Counted from the first letter of the stretch, positions 1-7,158 are shown. The stretch: DNA of 29,024 nucleotides from Clostridiales bacterium (GCA_004554085.1 SFNY01000052.1:1-29024); one strand, 5' to 3'. The notes: generated by a model not told the origin, from the letters alone. Translations and numbers: made by a program.

Positions 1-20
1 GTTGTCAGACCTTTCGATGC

Positions 21-92
21 CCTCTTTAGAGGCCTACCACAAGAGTTTAGCCCTTATAGGGCTTGGTCAAACCACCCGTTCAACGGGTGGTT
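21..92. repeat. cluster of three hairpins, possible IS200/IS605-type end or remnant
   Basis: Three successive stem-loops lie at the left edge. They are CCTC/GAGG at 21-32, AGCCC/GGGCT at 49-63, and a strong hairpin at 70-92 with arms AACCACCCGTT and AACGGGTGGTT around a single C. No U-run follows on the plus strand, so this is not a standard terminator for a gene entering from the left. Series of short hairpins of this style are found at the ends and leader of IS200/IS605 elements, but no transposase is visible here. A bidirectional terminator or a REP-like repeat is also possible. Confidence 0.35.
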
Positions 93-150
93 ATGACTTT
101 GCATGGAGACGCTCACGCAATGTTATGAAATGTTAAATTTTTGATTATTA

Positions 151-179
151 TTGATATTTTATATCAACTAGAATACAAT
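151..179 (+). promoter_or_regulatory. promoter of the fur operon with overlapping 7-3-7 dyad
   Basis: A -35 TTGATA at 151-156 and a -10 TACAAT at 174-179 are separated by 17 bp. The -35 is embedded in a perfect inverted repeat at 151-167, TTGATAT-TTT-ATATCAA. An AT-rich dyad at the promoter of a Fur-family gene is the expected layout for autoregulation, although the half-site is not a textbook Fur or PerR box. The predicted transcript start is only about 10 nt before the chosen ATG, so the leader would be very short. Confidence 0.6.
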
Positions 180-196
180 ATTGACAGGTGATGCGA

Positions 197-640
197 ATGC
201 GAAAAATCCGCCATACCCTCCAGAGGGAGATCGTCTATCAGGCGATCCTGTCCATGCCGGGCCATGTCACGGCCGACATGGTCTACGAAGCAATCCATGC
301 GGCGCACCCGAGCATCTCGCGGGCGACGGTCTACCGGAACCTGCGGATGCTGGAGGCCGAGGGGAGGATCATGCGAATTGACGTTCCCGGGAGCGCCGAC
401 TGCTTCGAGGCGCACACGCGGGAGCACTATCACATCCGCTGCGCCAGCTGCGGGAAGCTGTTCGACGCGAAGCTCAAATACATGCCCAATCTGGTCGAGC
501 TGGAGCAGGCGGCGGACAGCGAGTTTGAGATCTGCGCCTGCAACCTGCTGTTTGTGGGCTACTGCCCGGACTGCAGGGAGAAGCGCGCAGAGGAAGAAAA
601 AGAGGGCGAACCGGATCAGGAAGAAAACGAAGAACAATGA
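197..640 (+). CDS. Fur-family transcriptional regulator (PerR/Fur-like)
   Basis: A 147-residue metal-dependent DNA-binding repressor of the Fur superfamily. The N-terminal winged helix spans about residues 1-70 and contains the recognition segment SRATVYRNLRML. The metal-binding and dimerisation half follows, with HYHIRCASCGK (H77, H79, C82, C85) and a second pair YCPDC (C123, C126) forming the usual structural zinc site. The tail after residue 127 is Glu-rich and probably disordered. I chose ATG 197 because AGGTGAT at 186-192 is a good Shine-Dalgarno match at proper distance; GTG 188 and ATG 191 are in-frame alternatives. The next two genes follow closely and encode redox proteins including a rubredoxin fusion, which favours a peroxide/oxygen response (PerR) over iron uptake. 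The metal and inducer cannot be settled from sequence. Confidence 0.9.
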   Translation: MRKIRHTLQREIVYQAILSMPGHVTADMVYEAIHAAHPSISRATVYRNLRMLEAEGRIMRIDVPGSADCFEAHTREHYHIRCASCGKLFDAKLKYMPNLVELEQAADSEFEICACNLLFVGYCPDCREKRAEEEKEGEPDQEENEEQ

Positions 641-654
641 AGGAGGAACGTATC

Positions 655-1392
655 ATGTTGAAGGGAAAGACGGCCGTCGTCACCGGCGGCACCCGTGGCA
701 TCGGCTTTGCCATTGCAAAGAAGTATCTGGACAACGGCGCAAACGTTGCCATCTGCGGCTCCCGGCAGGATTCCGTGGACAAGGCGCTTGCGAAGCTTAC
801 GGAATATGAGGGACGCGTGATGGGCATCTGGCCGAACCTGTGCGATCCGCAGGAGGTAGCCGAGGCCTTTGCATCCGTGAAGGCGCGCTTCGGCAGCCTG
901 GATATCCTGGCGAACAACGCGGGCGTGTCCTCGCGCACCAGCCTGTATGACTACACCGTTGAGGAGTTCACCAAGATCATGGACATCAACGTCAAGGCCG
1001 TGTTCGTCTGCTCCCAGGCGGCGGCGCGCATCATGAAGGAGCAGGGCGGCGGCGCGATCATCAGCACCAGCTCCATGGTCGGCGAGTATGGCCAGCCCTC
1101 CGGCTGCGGCTATCCGGCCAGCAAGTTCGCCGTCAACGGCCTGACCCGCTCCCTCGCCCGCGAGCTGGCGAAGGATCAGATCCGCGTCAATGCGGTGGCC
1201 CCGGGCGTGACCCGCACCGACATGCTCTCCGCGCTTCCCAAGGAGATGGTGGACCGCATTTCCGCCGGCATCCCGCTGGGCCGCGTGGGCGAGGCCGAGG
1301 ACATCGCCAACGCCTACCTGTACCTGGCCAGCGATCTGGCGAGCTATGTGACCGGCGTGACGCTCCGCGTGGACGGCGCTGCCATGACCTGA
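655..1392 (+). CDS. SDR-family NAD(P)-dependent oxidoreductase (FabG-like)
   Basis: A 245-residue classical short-chain dehydrogenase/reductase. It has the Rossmann motif TGGTRGIG at residues 10-17, NNAG at 87-90, an active-site Asn at 112, catalytic Ser140, and YxxxK as Y153/K157. Length and motifs match 3-oxoacyl-ACP reductase-like proteins, but the SDR fold covers many substrates, and no fatty-acid synthesis gene is adjacent, so a dedicated FabG role is not supported. ATG 655 is used because AGGAGG at 641-646 lies 8 nt upstream. The gene starts 14 bp after the Fur-family gene, and the next ribosome site directly abuts its stop codon. It is therefore probably part of the same operon and works in redox or stress metabolism. 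Confidence 0.9.
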   Translation: MLKGKTAVVTGGTRGIGFAIAKKYLDNGANVAICGSRQDSVDKALAKLTEYEGRVMGIWPNLCDPQEVAEAFASVKARFGSLDILANNAGVSSRTSLYDYTVEEFTKIMDINVKAVFVCSQAAARIMKEQGGGAIISTSSMVGEYGQPSGCGYPASKFAVNGLTRSLARELAKDQIRVNAVAPGVTRTDMLSALPKEMVDRISAGIPLGRVGEAEDIANAYLYLASDLASYVTGVTLRVDGAAMT

Positions 1393-1402
1393 GGAGGCCC
1401 AT

Positions 1403-2017
1403 ATGAATAAGAAGGCAATGTACAAGCTGAGCTACGGCCTGTTCGTGCTCAGCACCCGTCAGGACGAAAGGGACTACGGCTGCATCATCAACACGGCGGG
1501 CCAGGTGACCTCCGAGCCGAATCGCATCAGCATCGCGGTCAACAAGGCCAACTACACCCACGACATGCTTATCCGGAGCGGCAAGTTCAACGTCTCCATC
1601 CTCAGCGAGAATGCGTCCTTCGCCACCTTCCAGCGCTTCGGCTTCCAGTCGGGCCGCACGGTGGACAAGTTCGCGGATTACGAGGGCTGCGCCCGCAGCG
1701 CAAACGGCGTGCTCTACGTGACCGAGGGCACCAACGCCTTCATCAGCGCCACGGTGGAGCAGACCATCGACCTGGGCAGCCACACGCTGTTCATCGCGGC
1801 GGTGGATGACATGGAGGTGCTCTCCGACGTGCCGTCGGCGACCTACGCCTACTACCAGTCCTCCATCAAGCCGAAGCCGGAGAAGCCGGCTACCAGTAAG
1901 ACGGTGTGGAGATGCACGGTCTGCGGCTACGTCTACGAGGGCGAGGAGCTGCCCGCGGACTTCACCTGCCCGCTGTGCAAGCATCCCGCCTCGGATTTCG
2001 AGAAGGTCACGGGCTGA
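1403..2017 (+). CDS. flavin reductase with C-terminal rubredoxin domain (high-molecular-weight rubredoxin type)
   Basis: A 204-residue fusion. Residues 1 to about 155 form an FMN-binding split-barrel flavin reductase domain. After a Lys/Pro linker (about 156-168), residues 169-201 form a rubredoxin domain with CTVCGY (C171, C174) and CPLC (C189, C192) as the Fe(Cys)4 site. The same architecture is known in high-molecular-weight rubredoxin (Hrb) of acetogenic Clostridia, which passes electrons from NAD(P)H to flavodiiron oxygen or NO reductases. No flavodiiron gene is in this window, so the partner is unknown. The start is supported by GAGGAGG ending 5 nt before ATG 1403. It is the last gene of the Fur-SDR-Hrb run, and a terminator follows. 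I infer a role in oxygen or peroxide defence under the linked regulator. Confidence 0.9.
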   Translation: MNKKAMYKLSYGLFVLSTRQDERDYGCIINTAGQVTSEPNRISIAVNKANYTHDMLIRSGKFNVSILSENASFATFQRFGFQSGRTVDKFADYEGCARSANGVLYVTEGTNAFISATVEQTIDLGSHTLFIAAVDDMEVLSDVPSATYAYYQSSIKPKPEKPATSKTVWRCTVCGYVYEGEELPADFTCPLCKHPASDFEKVTG

Positions 2018-2041
2018 TCGCAACCCATACATAAGTGTAGG

Positions 2042-2061
2042 GCGGGGTGCCTTCACCCCGC
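2042..2061. repeat. short perfect palindrome in the intergenic region
   Basis: GCGGGGTG and CACCCCGC flank a CCTT loop, 25 bp after the rubredoxin gene stop and just ahead of the terminator hairpin. No U-tract follows. It may be a REP-like unit or an mRNA 3'-end stabiliser. Confidence 0.5.
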
Positions 2062-2076
2062 TGCATGACAATTGCA

Positions 2077-2120
2077 GGAGCTGCCTCAAAATGACAAATC
2101 GTTTTGAGACAGCTCCTTTT
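2077..2120 (+). terminator. Rho-independent terminator of the fur-SDR-rubredoxin operon
   Basis: GGAGCTG (2077-2083) pairs with CAGCTCC (2110-2116). After one mismatch, CTCAAAA pairs with TTTTGAG around a 10-nt loop. TTTT at 2117-2120 follows. The hairpin lies between convergent genes, but the U-run is only on the plus strand. Confidence 0.8.
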
Positions 2121-2145
2121 GTATAATATGTAGAAAGATTTATCT

Positions 2146-2952
2146 TCAAGCCTCTGCCGCCGCAGCCTTCAGGCAGTTCAGCGCCTCGGCGGCGTCCCTT
2201 GCAAAGTCCCGGCATTCGCCCTCCATGGTGACGCGGCCCCGGTAGCCCATCTCCCGCAGGGCTGCGAAGGTCGCGGCGTAGTCCTCGCCGTCGCCCATCC
2301 TCGGCGGGAGGTTGCCCAGCACGTTGCTGACGCGCATGTGCCAGAGCAGGCTGCCGGTGCGCTTCAGCTGGGGCAGGGACTCCGCCTCCAGCGCCATGTT
2401 GAAGCCGGAGGCCGCCACGCCCACCCGATCCAGCCGCAGCATGGCGGAAATCAGCGTGGCTTCCGACACGTAGTTCATCAGGTCGGCGACGCTCCGCCGC
2501 AGCGGCAGCAGCGCCACGCGCAGCCCCGCGTCGGCGGCGTAGCTCTGAAGCATGCGCACGAGGTTGCCCAGCTGCCGCCAGGCCATCGCCGGGTCGAAGC
2601 CCGGGGGCAGCATGCGCTCGGCGGGGCAGTCGAACAGCGCAAGCTCCGCGCCCAGCGCCCGGGCCAGCTCAAAGGAGCGATCCAGCGCGGCGTGAATGCG
2701 CTTGGCGGACACGCTTTCGCCCAGGATCGGCACGCCTCCGGGCAGCAGGCCGCAGACCACCTCGGCGTACACGCCGCAGGACTGCATCTCAGCGGCCATG
2801 GCGCGGTAGGCGGTCTCGTCCAGGCGCAGCACGTCGTTGAGATCCAGCTCCACGTAGTCGTAGCCCGCCTGCGCGGCGGCTGCGATCTGACCCGGCTTCG
2901 CGCAGATTCCGAAGCGGATTCCTTCTATATTATTAGGTCGTTTTTCGCTCAT
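2146..2952 (-). CDS. sugar phosphate isomerase/epimerase-like TIM-barrel protein
   Basis: A 268-residue protein of the xylose isomerase-like (AP endonuclease 2) barrel superfamily. It has an early YDYVELDLND strand, a GVYAEVVCG strand near 60-68, WHMRVSN near 204-210 (usually HxxD-like), and a closing MEGE with E244. Family enzymes bind a divalent metal through two Glu, an Asp and a His or Gln. Here the strand that normally reads LEP is LLP (L149), and the usual Asp after strand 6 is replaced by GVAASGFN, so the metal site looks incomplete. It may be a non-catalytic or altered-specificity member. Its ATG overlaps the stop of the Nudix gene (ATGA at 2949-2952), implying translational coupling and a shared promoter. 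The substrate is unknown. Confidence 0.75.
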   Translation of the reverse strand: MSEKRPNNIEGIRFGICAKPGQIAAAAQAGYDYVELDLNDVLRLDETAYRAMAAEMQSCGVYAEVVCGLLPGGVPILGESVSAKRIHAALDRSFELARALGAELALFDCPAERMLPPGFDPAMAWRQLGNLVRMLQSYAADAGLRVALLPLRRSVADLMNYVSEATLISAMLRLDRVGVAASGFNMALEAESLPQLKRTGSLLWHMRVSNVLGNLPPRMGDGEDYAATFAALREMGYRGRVTMEGECRDFARDAAEALNCLKAAAAEA

Positions 2953-3527
2953 CTACGGTCGTCTCCCTTCAGCGCGGCGAGCTTCTCGTTGAGCTTGCGG
3001 TAGACCACGCGCATCTCCGGCTCCGAGGAGGCCTCCACGGCCTCGTCCAGAGCGAACCAGCGCACGGCGCTGTTCTCGTCGGGCTTGCTGCGGATGTTCT
3101 GGGAATCGTCGGCCTCCAGCAGGTAGGTCAGGTTCAGGTGCAGGTGGGGAACCACATATTTCCCGCGCTTGACGTGGGCGTTCACGGTGAGGATCTCCAG
3201 CGAGTAGAGCTGCTCCGTCACCGGACGCAGGCGCTCGACGCCGGTCTCTTCCCGAACTTCCCGCAGCGCCACGCCCAGCAGGTTCTCCTCGCCGTCGGCA
3301 TGTCCGCCGGGCCAGGCCCAGGACTTGTAGATGTTGTGGTAGAGCATCAGCACCCGGTTGCGGGCGGGATTGACCACCCAGGCCGAGGCGCTGAAGTGGG
3401 CGATCTCGTTTGCCCGGGTCAGGATGTCGCCGGGAAAGAGGTCGAGGTAGGCAAGCATCATGCGCCTGTCCTGAACCTCCTGTTCGCAGTCGGGCGCGTA
3501 GCCCTCGATGATTTCCCGCAGCTTCAC
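2949..3527 (-). CDS. Nudix hydrolase
   Basis: A 192-residue pyrophosphohydrolase. The complete Nudix box GX5EX7REUXEEXGU is present at residues 75-97, with G75, E81 and REVREETGV at 89-97. Nudix enzymes cleave nucleoside diphosphates linked to another group (X). The long N-terminal segment and a middle strand reading WAWPGGH resemble Clostridial Nudix proteins of unassigned substrate. I chose GTG 3527 because GGGAGG lies 7 nt upstream in the mRNA; ATG codons at 3545 and 3542 are in frame but would absorb that ribosome site. It is the first gene of a two-gene operon with a good promoter, and its stop overlaps the following TIM-barrel gene. Confidence 0.88.
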   Translation of the reverse strand: MKLREIIEGYAPDCEQEVQDRRMMLAYLDLFPGDILTRANEIAHFSASAWVVNPARNRVLMLYHNIYKSWAWPGGHADGEENLLGVALREVREETGVERLRPVTEQLYSLEILTVNAHVKRGKYVVPHLHLNLTYLLEADDSQNIRSKPDENSAVRWFALDEAVEASSEPEMRVVYRKLNEKLAALKGDDRR

Positions 3528-3558
3528 ATCTCGTCCTCCCATCATTTTCTTCCATAAT

Positions 3559-3587
3559 ATTATACGTGAAAGCCGCAGCGATGACAA
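3559..3587 (-). promoter_or_regulatory. promoter of the Nudix/TIM-barrel operon
   Basis: On the minus strand a -35 TTGTCA (3582-3587) and a perfect -10 TATAAT (3559-3564) are separated by 17 bp. The -10 lies 31 bp upstream of the chosen GTG start. Confidence 0.75.
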
Positions 3588-3665
3588 GACCCGACGGATA
3601 AATCGCGGATTTGCAGATTTATGGCGCATATTTCGTTAAAATCATCCGTTGCATTGCGCATTTGC

Positions 3666-3693
3666 TTGATTTCAGCGGGGGATGTGGTATAAT
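3666..3693 (+). promoter_or_regulatory. promoter of fba, extended -10
   Basis: A -35 TTGATT at 3666-3671 and a -10 TATAAT at 3688-3693 are 16 bp apart. TGG immediately before the -10 gives an extended -10 (TGnTATAAT). An AGGGGTG ribosome site sits ahead of the fba ATG at 3725. Confidence 0.7.
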
Positions 3694-3724
3694 AAGCTCA
3701 GACCAATATAAGGGGTGTTAATTT

Positions 3725-4740
3725 ATGGCAATCGTAACTTCCAAAGAGATGTTCAAGAAGGCCTACGACGGCGGCTACGCCATCGGCGCTTTCAACGTAA
3801 ACAACATGGAAATCATCCAGGGCATCACCGAGGCTGCTATTGAGAAGCATGCTCCGCTGATCCTTCAGGTCTCCAAGGGCGCGCGCGCCTATGCCAAGCA
3901 TGCCTACCTGATGAAGCTGATTGAGGCTGCCATCGAGGACGCTGAGCAGACCGCTGGCTTCGATCTCCCCATCTGCGTGCATCTGGACCACGGCGACACC
4001 TTCGAGCTGTGCAAGAGCTGCATCGACGGCGGCTTCACCTCCGTCATGATCGACGGCTCCTCCAAGTCCTTCGAGGACAACATCGCTCTGACCAAGCAGG
4101 TCGTCGAGTACGCCCATGACCACGGCGTCGTGGTCGAAGGCGAGCTGGGCACCCTGGCCGGCGTTGAGGACGAGGTCAATGTTTCTGCCGAGGATTCCTC
4201 CTACACCCGTCCCGAGGAGGTCGAGGAGTTCGTGACCCGCACCGGCGTCGACTCCCTGGCCATCGCAATCGGCACCTCCCACGGCGCGTACAAGTTCACC
4301 GCCGCACAGCCCACGGCGCGTACAAGTTCACCGCCGCACAGTGCACCCGCAATGAGAAGGGCATCCTCGTGCCCCCGCCGCTGCGCTTCGACATCCTCGA
4401 AGAGGTCTCCAAGCGCCTGCCCGGCTTCCCGATCGTTCTGCACGGCTCCTCCTCCGTCCCGCAGGAGTTCGTCAAGATCATCAACGAGAACGGCGGCAAG
4501 ATGCCCGATGCAGTCGGCATTCCGGAGGAGCAGCTCCGTCAGGCCGCCAAGGGCGCTGTCTGCAAGATCAACATCGACTCTGACCTGCGCCTGGCCATGA
4601 CCGCCAGCATCCGCAAGTACTTCGCGGAGCATCCGGATCACTTCGATCCCCGCCAGTACCTCAAGCCCGCTCGCATTGCCATCAAGGACATGGTCGCCCA
4701 CAAGCTGGTCGACGTTCTGGGCTGCGACGGCAAGGCATAA
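3725..4740 (+). pseudogene. fba: class II fructose-bisphosphate aldolase, frameshifted by a 32-bp tandem duplication
   Basis: Class II aldolase cleaves fructose-1,6-bisphosphate into DHAP and glyceraldehyde-3-phosphate using zinc. The first part reads normally: HLDHGD (D88 catalytic, H89 zinc), GELG near 139-142, and GTSHGAYKF with H186. After Q195 the frame is lost because 4278-4309 is repeated exactly as 4310-4341; 32 is not a multiple of 3. Uninterrupted translation would continue with 96 aberrant residues to 4600. Removing one copy restores a 327-residue protein whose second half, from 4342, has HGSSSVP (phosphate binding) and NIDSDLRLAM. The remainder is undecayed, so the lesion is recent or is an assembly or sequencing error. 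An aldolase is normally important for glycolysis, so another copy must exist elsewhere if this is real. Confidence 0.88.
4278..4341 (+). repeat. exact 32-bp tandem duplication inside fba
   Basis: Copies 4278-4309 and 4310-4341 are identical. Each begins CCCACGGCGCG and ends CCGCCGCACAG, with no further shared flanking bases. The unit encodes the residues after GTS in GTSHGAYKFTAAQ, and its duplication shifts the frame. Confidence 0.97.
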
Positions 4741-4757
4741 TTCGCAAAACAGAGCAA

Positions 4758-4792
4758 GGGAGGCCTTCGAGACAATCGAAGGTCTCTCTTTT
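4758..4792 (+). terminator. Rho-independent terminator of fba
   Basis: An 11-bp stem, GAGGCCTTCGA (4760-4770) with TCGAAGGTCTC (4776-4786), has one G-U pair and a GACAA loop. TCTTTT follows. Confidence 0.85.
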
Positions 4793-4819
4793 CAGCGAAA
4801 TGCAATGTTGATTTTCGAT

Positions 4820-4845
4820 GATGTCAAGCGGAAATGCTTGACATC
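4820..4845 (+). promoter_or_regulatory. perfect 10-bp dyad covering the ylxM-ffh -35 element (candidate operator)
   Basis: GATGTCAAGC at 4820-4829 and GCTTGACATC at 4836-4845 are exact inverted repeats around GGAAAT. The right arm contains the -35 TTGACA. The site is upstream of the predicted transcript start, so it is more likely a protein-binding site than an RNA structure. The regulator is unknown. Confidence 0.55.
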
Positions 4846-4866
4846 TTTCCTGTTTTGGTCTATAAT
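4838..4866 (+). promoter_or_regulatory. consensus promoter of ylxM-ffh-rpsP-khpA
   Basis: TTGACA at 4838-4843 and TATAAT at 4861-4866 are both perfect matches with a 17-bp spacer. They lie 40 bp upstream of ylxM and probably drive the whole signal-recognition and ribosome cluster. Confidence 0.88.
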
Positions 4867-4906
4867 GAATAAGCTGTCAAGTGAAATAACTTGCGGAGGT
4901 AGCGCG

Positions 4907-5263
4907 ATGGCCGATGTGGAGACCCGGGTGGAACTGACCTGCCTGCTGGATTTTTACGGCCCGCTGCTGACCGAGCACAGGCGCGAGGTGCTGCGCCTGT
5001 ACTGCGAGGAGGATCTCTCGCTGGCGGAAATCGCCGAACAGCTCTCGATCACCCGGCAGGGCGTGAGCGACGCGCTGCAAAAGGGCAGGCGGCAGCTTGC
5101 GGACTACGAAGAGAAGCTGGGGCTGGCCCAGCGCTATCGCGCGCTCGGCGAAGAGGCGCAGCGCTGCATGCGGGCGCTGGATCGGGTGCACGCAGAGGGC
5201 GAGGATCTGGAAAGCATCAACGAGGCCCGCGAGGCCCTTCAAAATATCCTGTATGAGAGGTGA
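4907..5263 (+). CDS. ylxM: YlxM-family helix-turn-helix protein (SRP-associated)
   Basis: A 118-residue all-helical protein of the UPF0122/YlxM (p13) family, which is encoded next to ffh in Firmicutes and modulates the SRP pathway. The N-terminal half resembles sigma-70 region 4, with the motif LSLAEIAEQLSITRQGVSDALQKGRRQL at about 43-70, followed by a charged helical C-terminus. GGAGGT precedes ATG 4907. The gene ends 6 bp before ffh. The neighbour order is the classic one, which strengthens the assignment. Confidence 0.9.
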   Translation: MADVETRVELTCLLDFYGPLLTEHRREVLRLYCEEDLSLAEIAEQLSITRQGVSDALQKGRRQLADYEEKLGLAQRYRALGEEAQRCMRALDRVHAEGEDLESINEAREALQNILYER

Positions 5264-5269
5264 GGCGCA

Positions 5270-6619
5270 ATGGCATTTGAGGGATTGACCGACAAGCTGC
5301 AAGGCGCGTTTAAAAAGCTCAACAGCAAGGGTAAGCTCACGGAGGCGGACGTAAAATCCGCAATGCGGGAAGTGCGCATGGCGCTGCTGGAGGCGGACGT
5401 CAACTTCACCGTCGTCAAGGATTTCATTAAGAAGGTCACCGAGCGCGCGGTGGGCGCGGACATCCTGGAGAGCCTGACCCCCGGCCAGCAGGTCATCAAG
5501 ATCGTCAACGAGGAACTGACGGCCCTGATGGGCGGCAGCAACGCCAAGCTGACCTACTCCTCCCAGCCGCCGACGATCTACATGCTCTGCGGTCTGCAGG
5601 GCGCAGGTAAGACCACCATGTGCGGCAAGCTGGGCAACATGATCAAGAAGGGCGACAAGAAGCCCCTTCTGGTCGCCTGCGACGTGTACCGCCCCGCAGC
5701 CATCAAGCAGCTGCAGGTGGTGGGCGGACAGGTGGGCGTTGAGGTGTTCGAGCGCGGCCAGGGCAATCCGGTGGAAATTGCCAAGGAAGCCATCGAGTAC
5801 GCCCGCTATTACGGCCGCGACCCGGTGATCATCGATACCGCAGGCCGTTTGCACATCGACACCAATCTGATGCAGGAGCTGCGCGACGTGCGCGACGCGG
5901 TCAAGCCCAAGGAGATCCTGCTGGTGGTGGACGCCATGACCGGTCAGGACGCGGTGACGGTGGCCAAGACCTTCAACGACGAGCTGGGCGTGGACGGCGT
6001 GATCCTCACCAAGCTGGACGGCGATACCCGCGGCGGCGCGGCCATCTCGGTGCGCGCGGTGACGGGCAAGCCGATCAAGTTCTCCGGCATCGGCGAGAAG
6101 CTGACTGACCTCGAGCCCTTCCACCCGGATCGCATGGCCAGCCGCATCCTGGGCATGGGCGACGTGCTGTCGCTGATCGAGAAGGCGCAGGACAGCTTCG
6201 ACGAGCAGCAGGCCGTGGATCTCACCCGCAAGATGCGCACCAACGCCTTCACCCTGGAGGATTACCTGGAGCAGATGAAGCAGCTCAACAAGATGGGCTC
6301 CATCACCGACGTGCTGAAGATGATTCCCGGCGTGGGCAGCAAGATCAAGGATGTGGACATCGACGAGGAAAAGGTGATGAAGGCCCAGAAGAAGAACGAG
6401 GCCATCATCCTCTCCATGACCCGCATGGAGCGCCGCAACCCGGACATCCTCAACGCCAGCCGCAAGCGCCGCATCGCCGCCGGCAGCGGCACCACCGTGC
6501 AGGAGGTCAACCTGCTGCTCAAGCAGTTCGATCAGGCCAAGAGCATGATGAAGAACGTGATGGGCGGCATGAAGGGCGGCAAGATGAAGCGCATGATGAA
6601 CCGCTTCGGCAAGCAGTAA
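5270..6619 (+). CDS. ffh: signal recognition particle GTPase Ffh (SRP54)
   Basis: A 449-residue protein component of the bacterial SRP. It binds 4.5S RNA and signal sequences of nascent membrane proteins and docks with FtsY. An N-terminal four-helix bundle (1-95) is followed by the G domain with GLQGAGKTT (108-116), DTAGR (189-193) and TKLDG (247-251). The Met-rich M domain (about 300-445) contains the RNA-binding segment around RRNPDILNASRKRRIAAGSG and a C-terminal run of Met/Lys residues. The length is normal for the family. It lies directly after ylxM and before rpsP, as in many Firmicutes. Confidence 0.97.
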   Translation: MAFEGLTDKLQGAFKKLNSKGKLTEADVKSAMREVRMALLEADVNFTVVKDFIKKVTERAVGADILESLTPGQQVIKIVNEELTALMGGSNAKLTYSSQPPTIYMLCGLQGAGKTTMCGKLGNMIKKGDKKPLLVACDVYRPAAIKQLQVVGGQVGVEVFERGQGNPVEIAKEAIEYARYYGRDPVIIDTAGRLHIDTNLMQELRDVRDAVKPKEILLVVDAMTGQDAVTVAKTFNDELGVDGVILTKLDGDTRGGAAISVRAVTGKPIKFSGIGEKLTDLEPFHPDRMASRILGMGDVLSLIEKAQDSFDEQQAVDLTRKMRTNAFTLEDYLEQMKQLNKMGSITDVLKMIPGVGSKIKDVDIDEEKVMKAQKKNEAIILSMTRMERRNPDILNASRKRRIAAGSGTTVQEVNLLLKQFDQAKSMMKNVMGGMKGGKMKRMMNRFGKQ

Positions 6620-6680
6620 GCTATCAACAGCATCCGCTGTGATATACAAACATCTGAGAATTGGTTAGGAGGAAACTCAA

Positions 6681-6920
6681 ATGGTTAAGATTCGTCTGAA
6701 GAGAATGGGCATGAAGAAGAAGCCCTTCTATCGCCTGGTCGTTACCGATAGCCGCAACTGCCGCGATGGCCGCTTCATCGAGGAGATCGGTTACTACAAT
6801 CCCGTTTCCGAGCCCGTCGAGATGAAGATCGACGAGGAGCGCGCGAAGTACTGGCTCGGCGTTGGCGCACAGCCCACCGACACCGTTCGCGGCCTGCTGA
6901 AGAAGGGCGGAGTCCTGTAA
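6681..6920 (+). CDS. rpsP: 30S ribosomal protein S16
   Basis: A 79-residue small-subunit assembly protein. It starts MVKIRLKRMGMKKKPFYRLV and contains SRNCRDGRFIEEIGYYNP and a C-terminal WLGVGAQPTDTVRGLLKKGG, all hallmarks of S16. AGGAGG lies at 6668-6673 before ATG 6681. It is 61 bp after ffh with no clear terminator between them, so it is likely read from the ylxM promoter. The stop is 3 bp before khpA. Confidence 0.97.
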   Translation: MVKIRLKRMGMKKKPFYRLVVTDSRNCRDGRFIEEIGYYNPVSEPVEMKIDEERAKYWLGVGAQPTDTVRGLLKKGGVL

Positions 6921-6923
6921 GCC

Positions 6924-7151
6924 ATGCTGGAACTGGTCAAGTACATCGCAACTTCCCTGGTCGATAAGCCGGAAGCCATCGACGTGCGCGAGGTCGAGAA
7001 CGAGGAGAACATCGTTATCGAGCTGCGCGTCGATCCGGAGGACATGGGCAAGGTGATCGGCAAGCAGGGCCGCATTGCGAAGGCCATCCGCACGGTTGTG
7101 AAGGCTGCCTCTGCCAAGAGCCCGAAGCCGGTTTTTGTGGAAATCATCTGA
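6924..7151 (+). CDS. khpA: KH-domain RNA-binding protein KhpA
   Basis: A 75-residue single type II KH domain with the GxxG-containing motif GKVIGKQGRIAKAIRTVVKA at about 37-56. KhpA (YlqC) pairs with KhpB in Firmicutes and binds RNA, affecting cell elongation and division. There is almost no spacer after rpsP and no separate ribosome site, so translation is probably coupled. In many Firmicutes the next genes are rimM, trmD and rplS. Here a terminator follows instead, so the classic operon is split in this genome. Confidence 0.93.
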   Translation: MLELVKYIATSLVDKPEAIDVREVENEENIVIELRVDPEDMGKVIGKQGRIAKAIRTVVKAASAKSPKPVFVEII

Positions 7152-7158
7152 TTTCGTT

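Noticed and set aside
655..1392. Assignment as the housekeeping FabG
   Set aside because: The SDR motifs fit many substrates and no fatty-acid synthesis genes are adjacent; the redox context points elsewhere.
4278..4600. Programmed frameshift in fba
   Set aside because: The frame change is fully explained by an exact 32-bp duplication; there is no slippery heptamer with a downstream structure, and aldolases are not known to use recoding.
4877..6649. Long open frame antisense to ffh
   Set aside because: It is His/Ala/Leu-rich low-complexity sequence with no family signature and mirrors codon bias of the real gene on the other strand. The same applies to long antisense frames over prfC, typA and 17497-20160.
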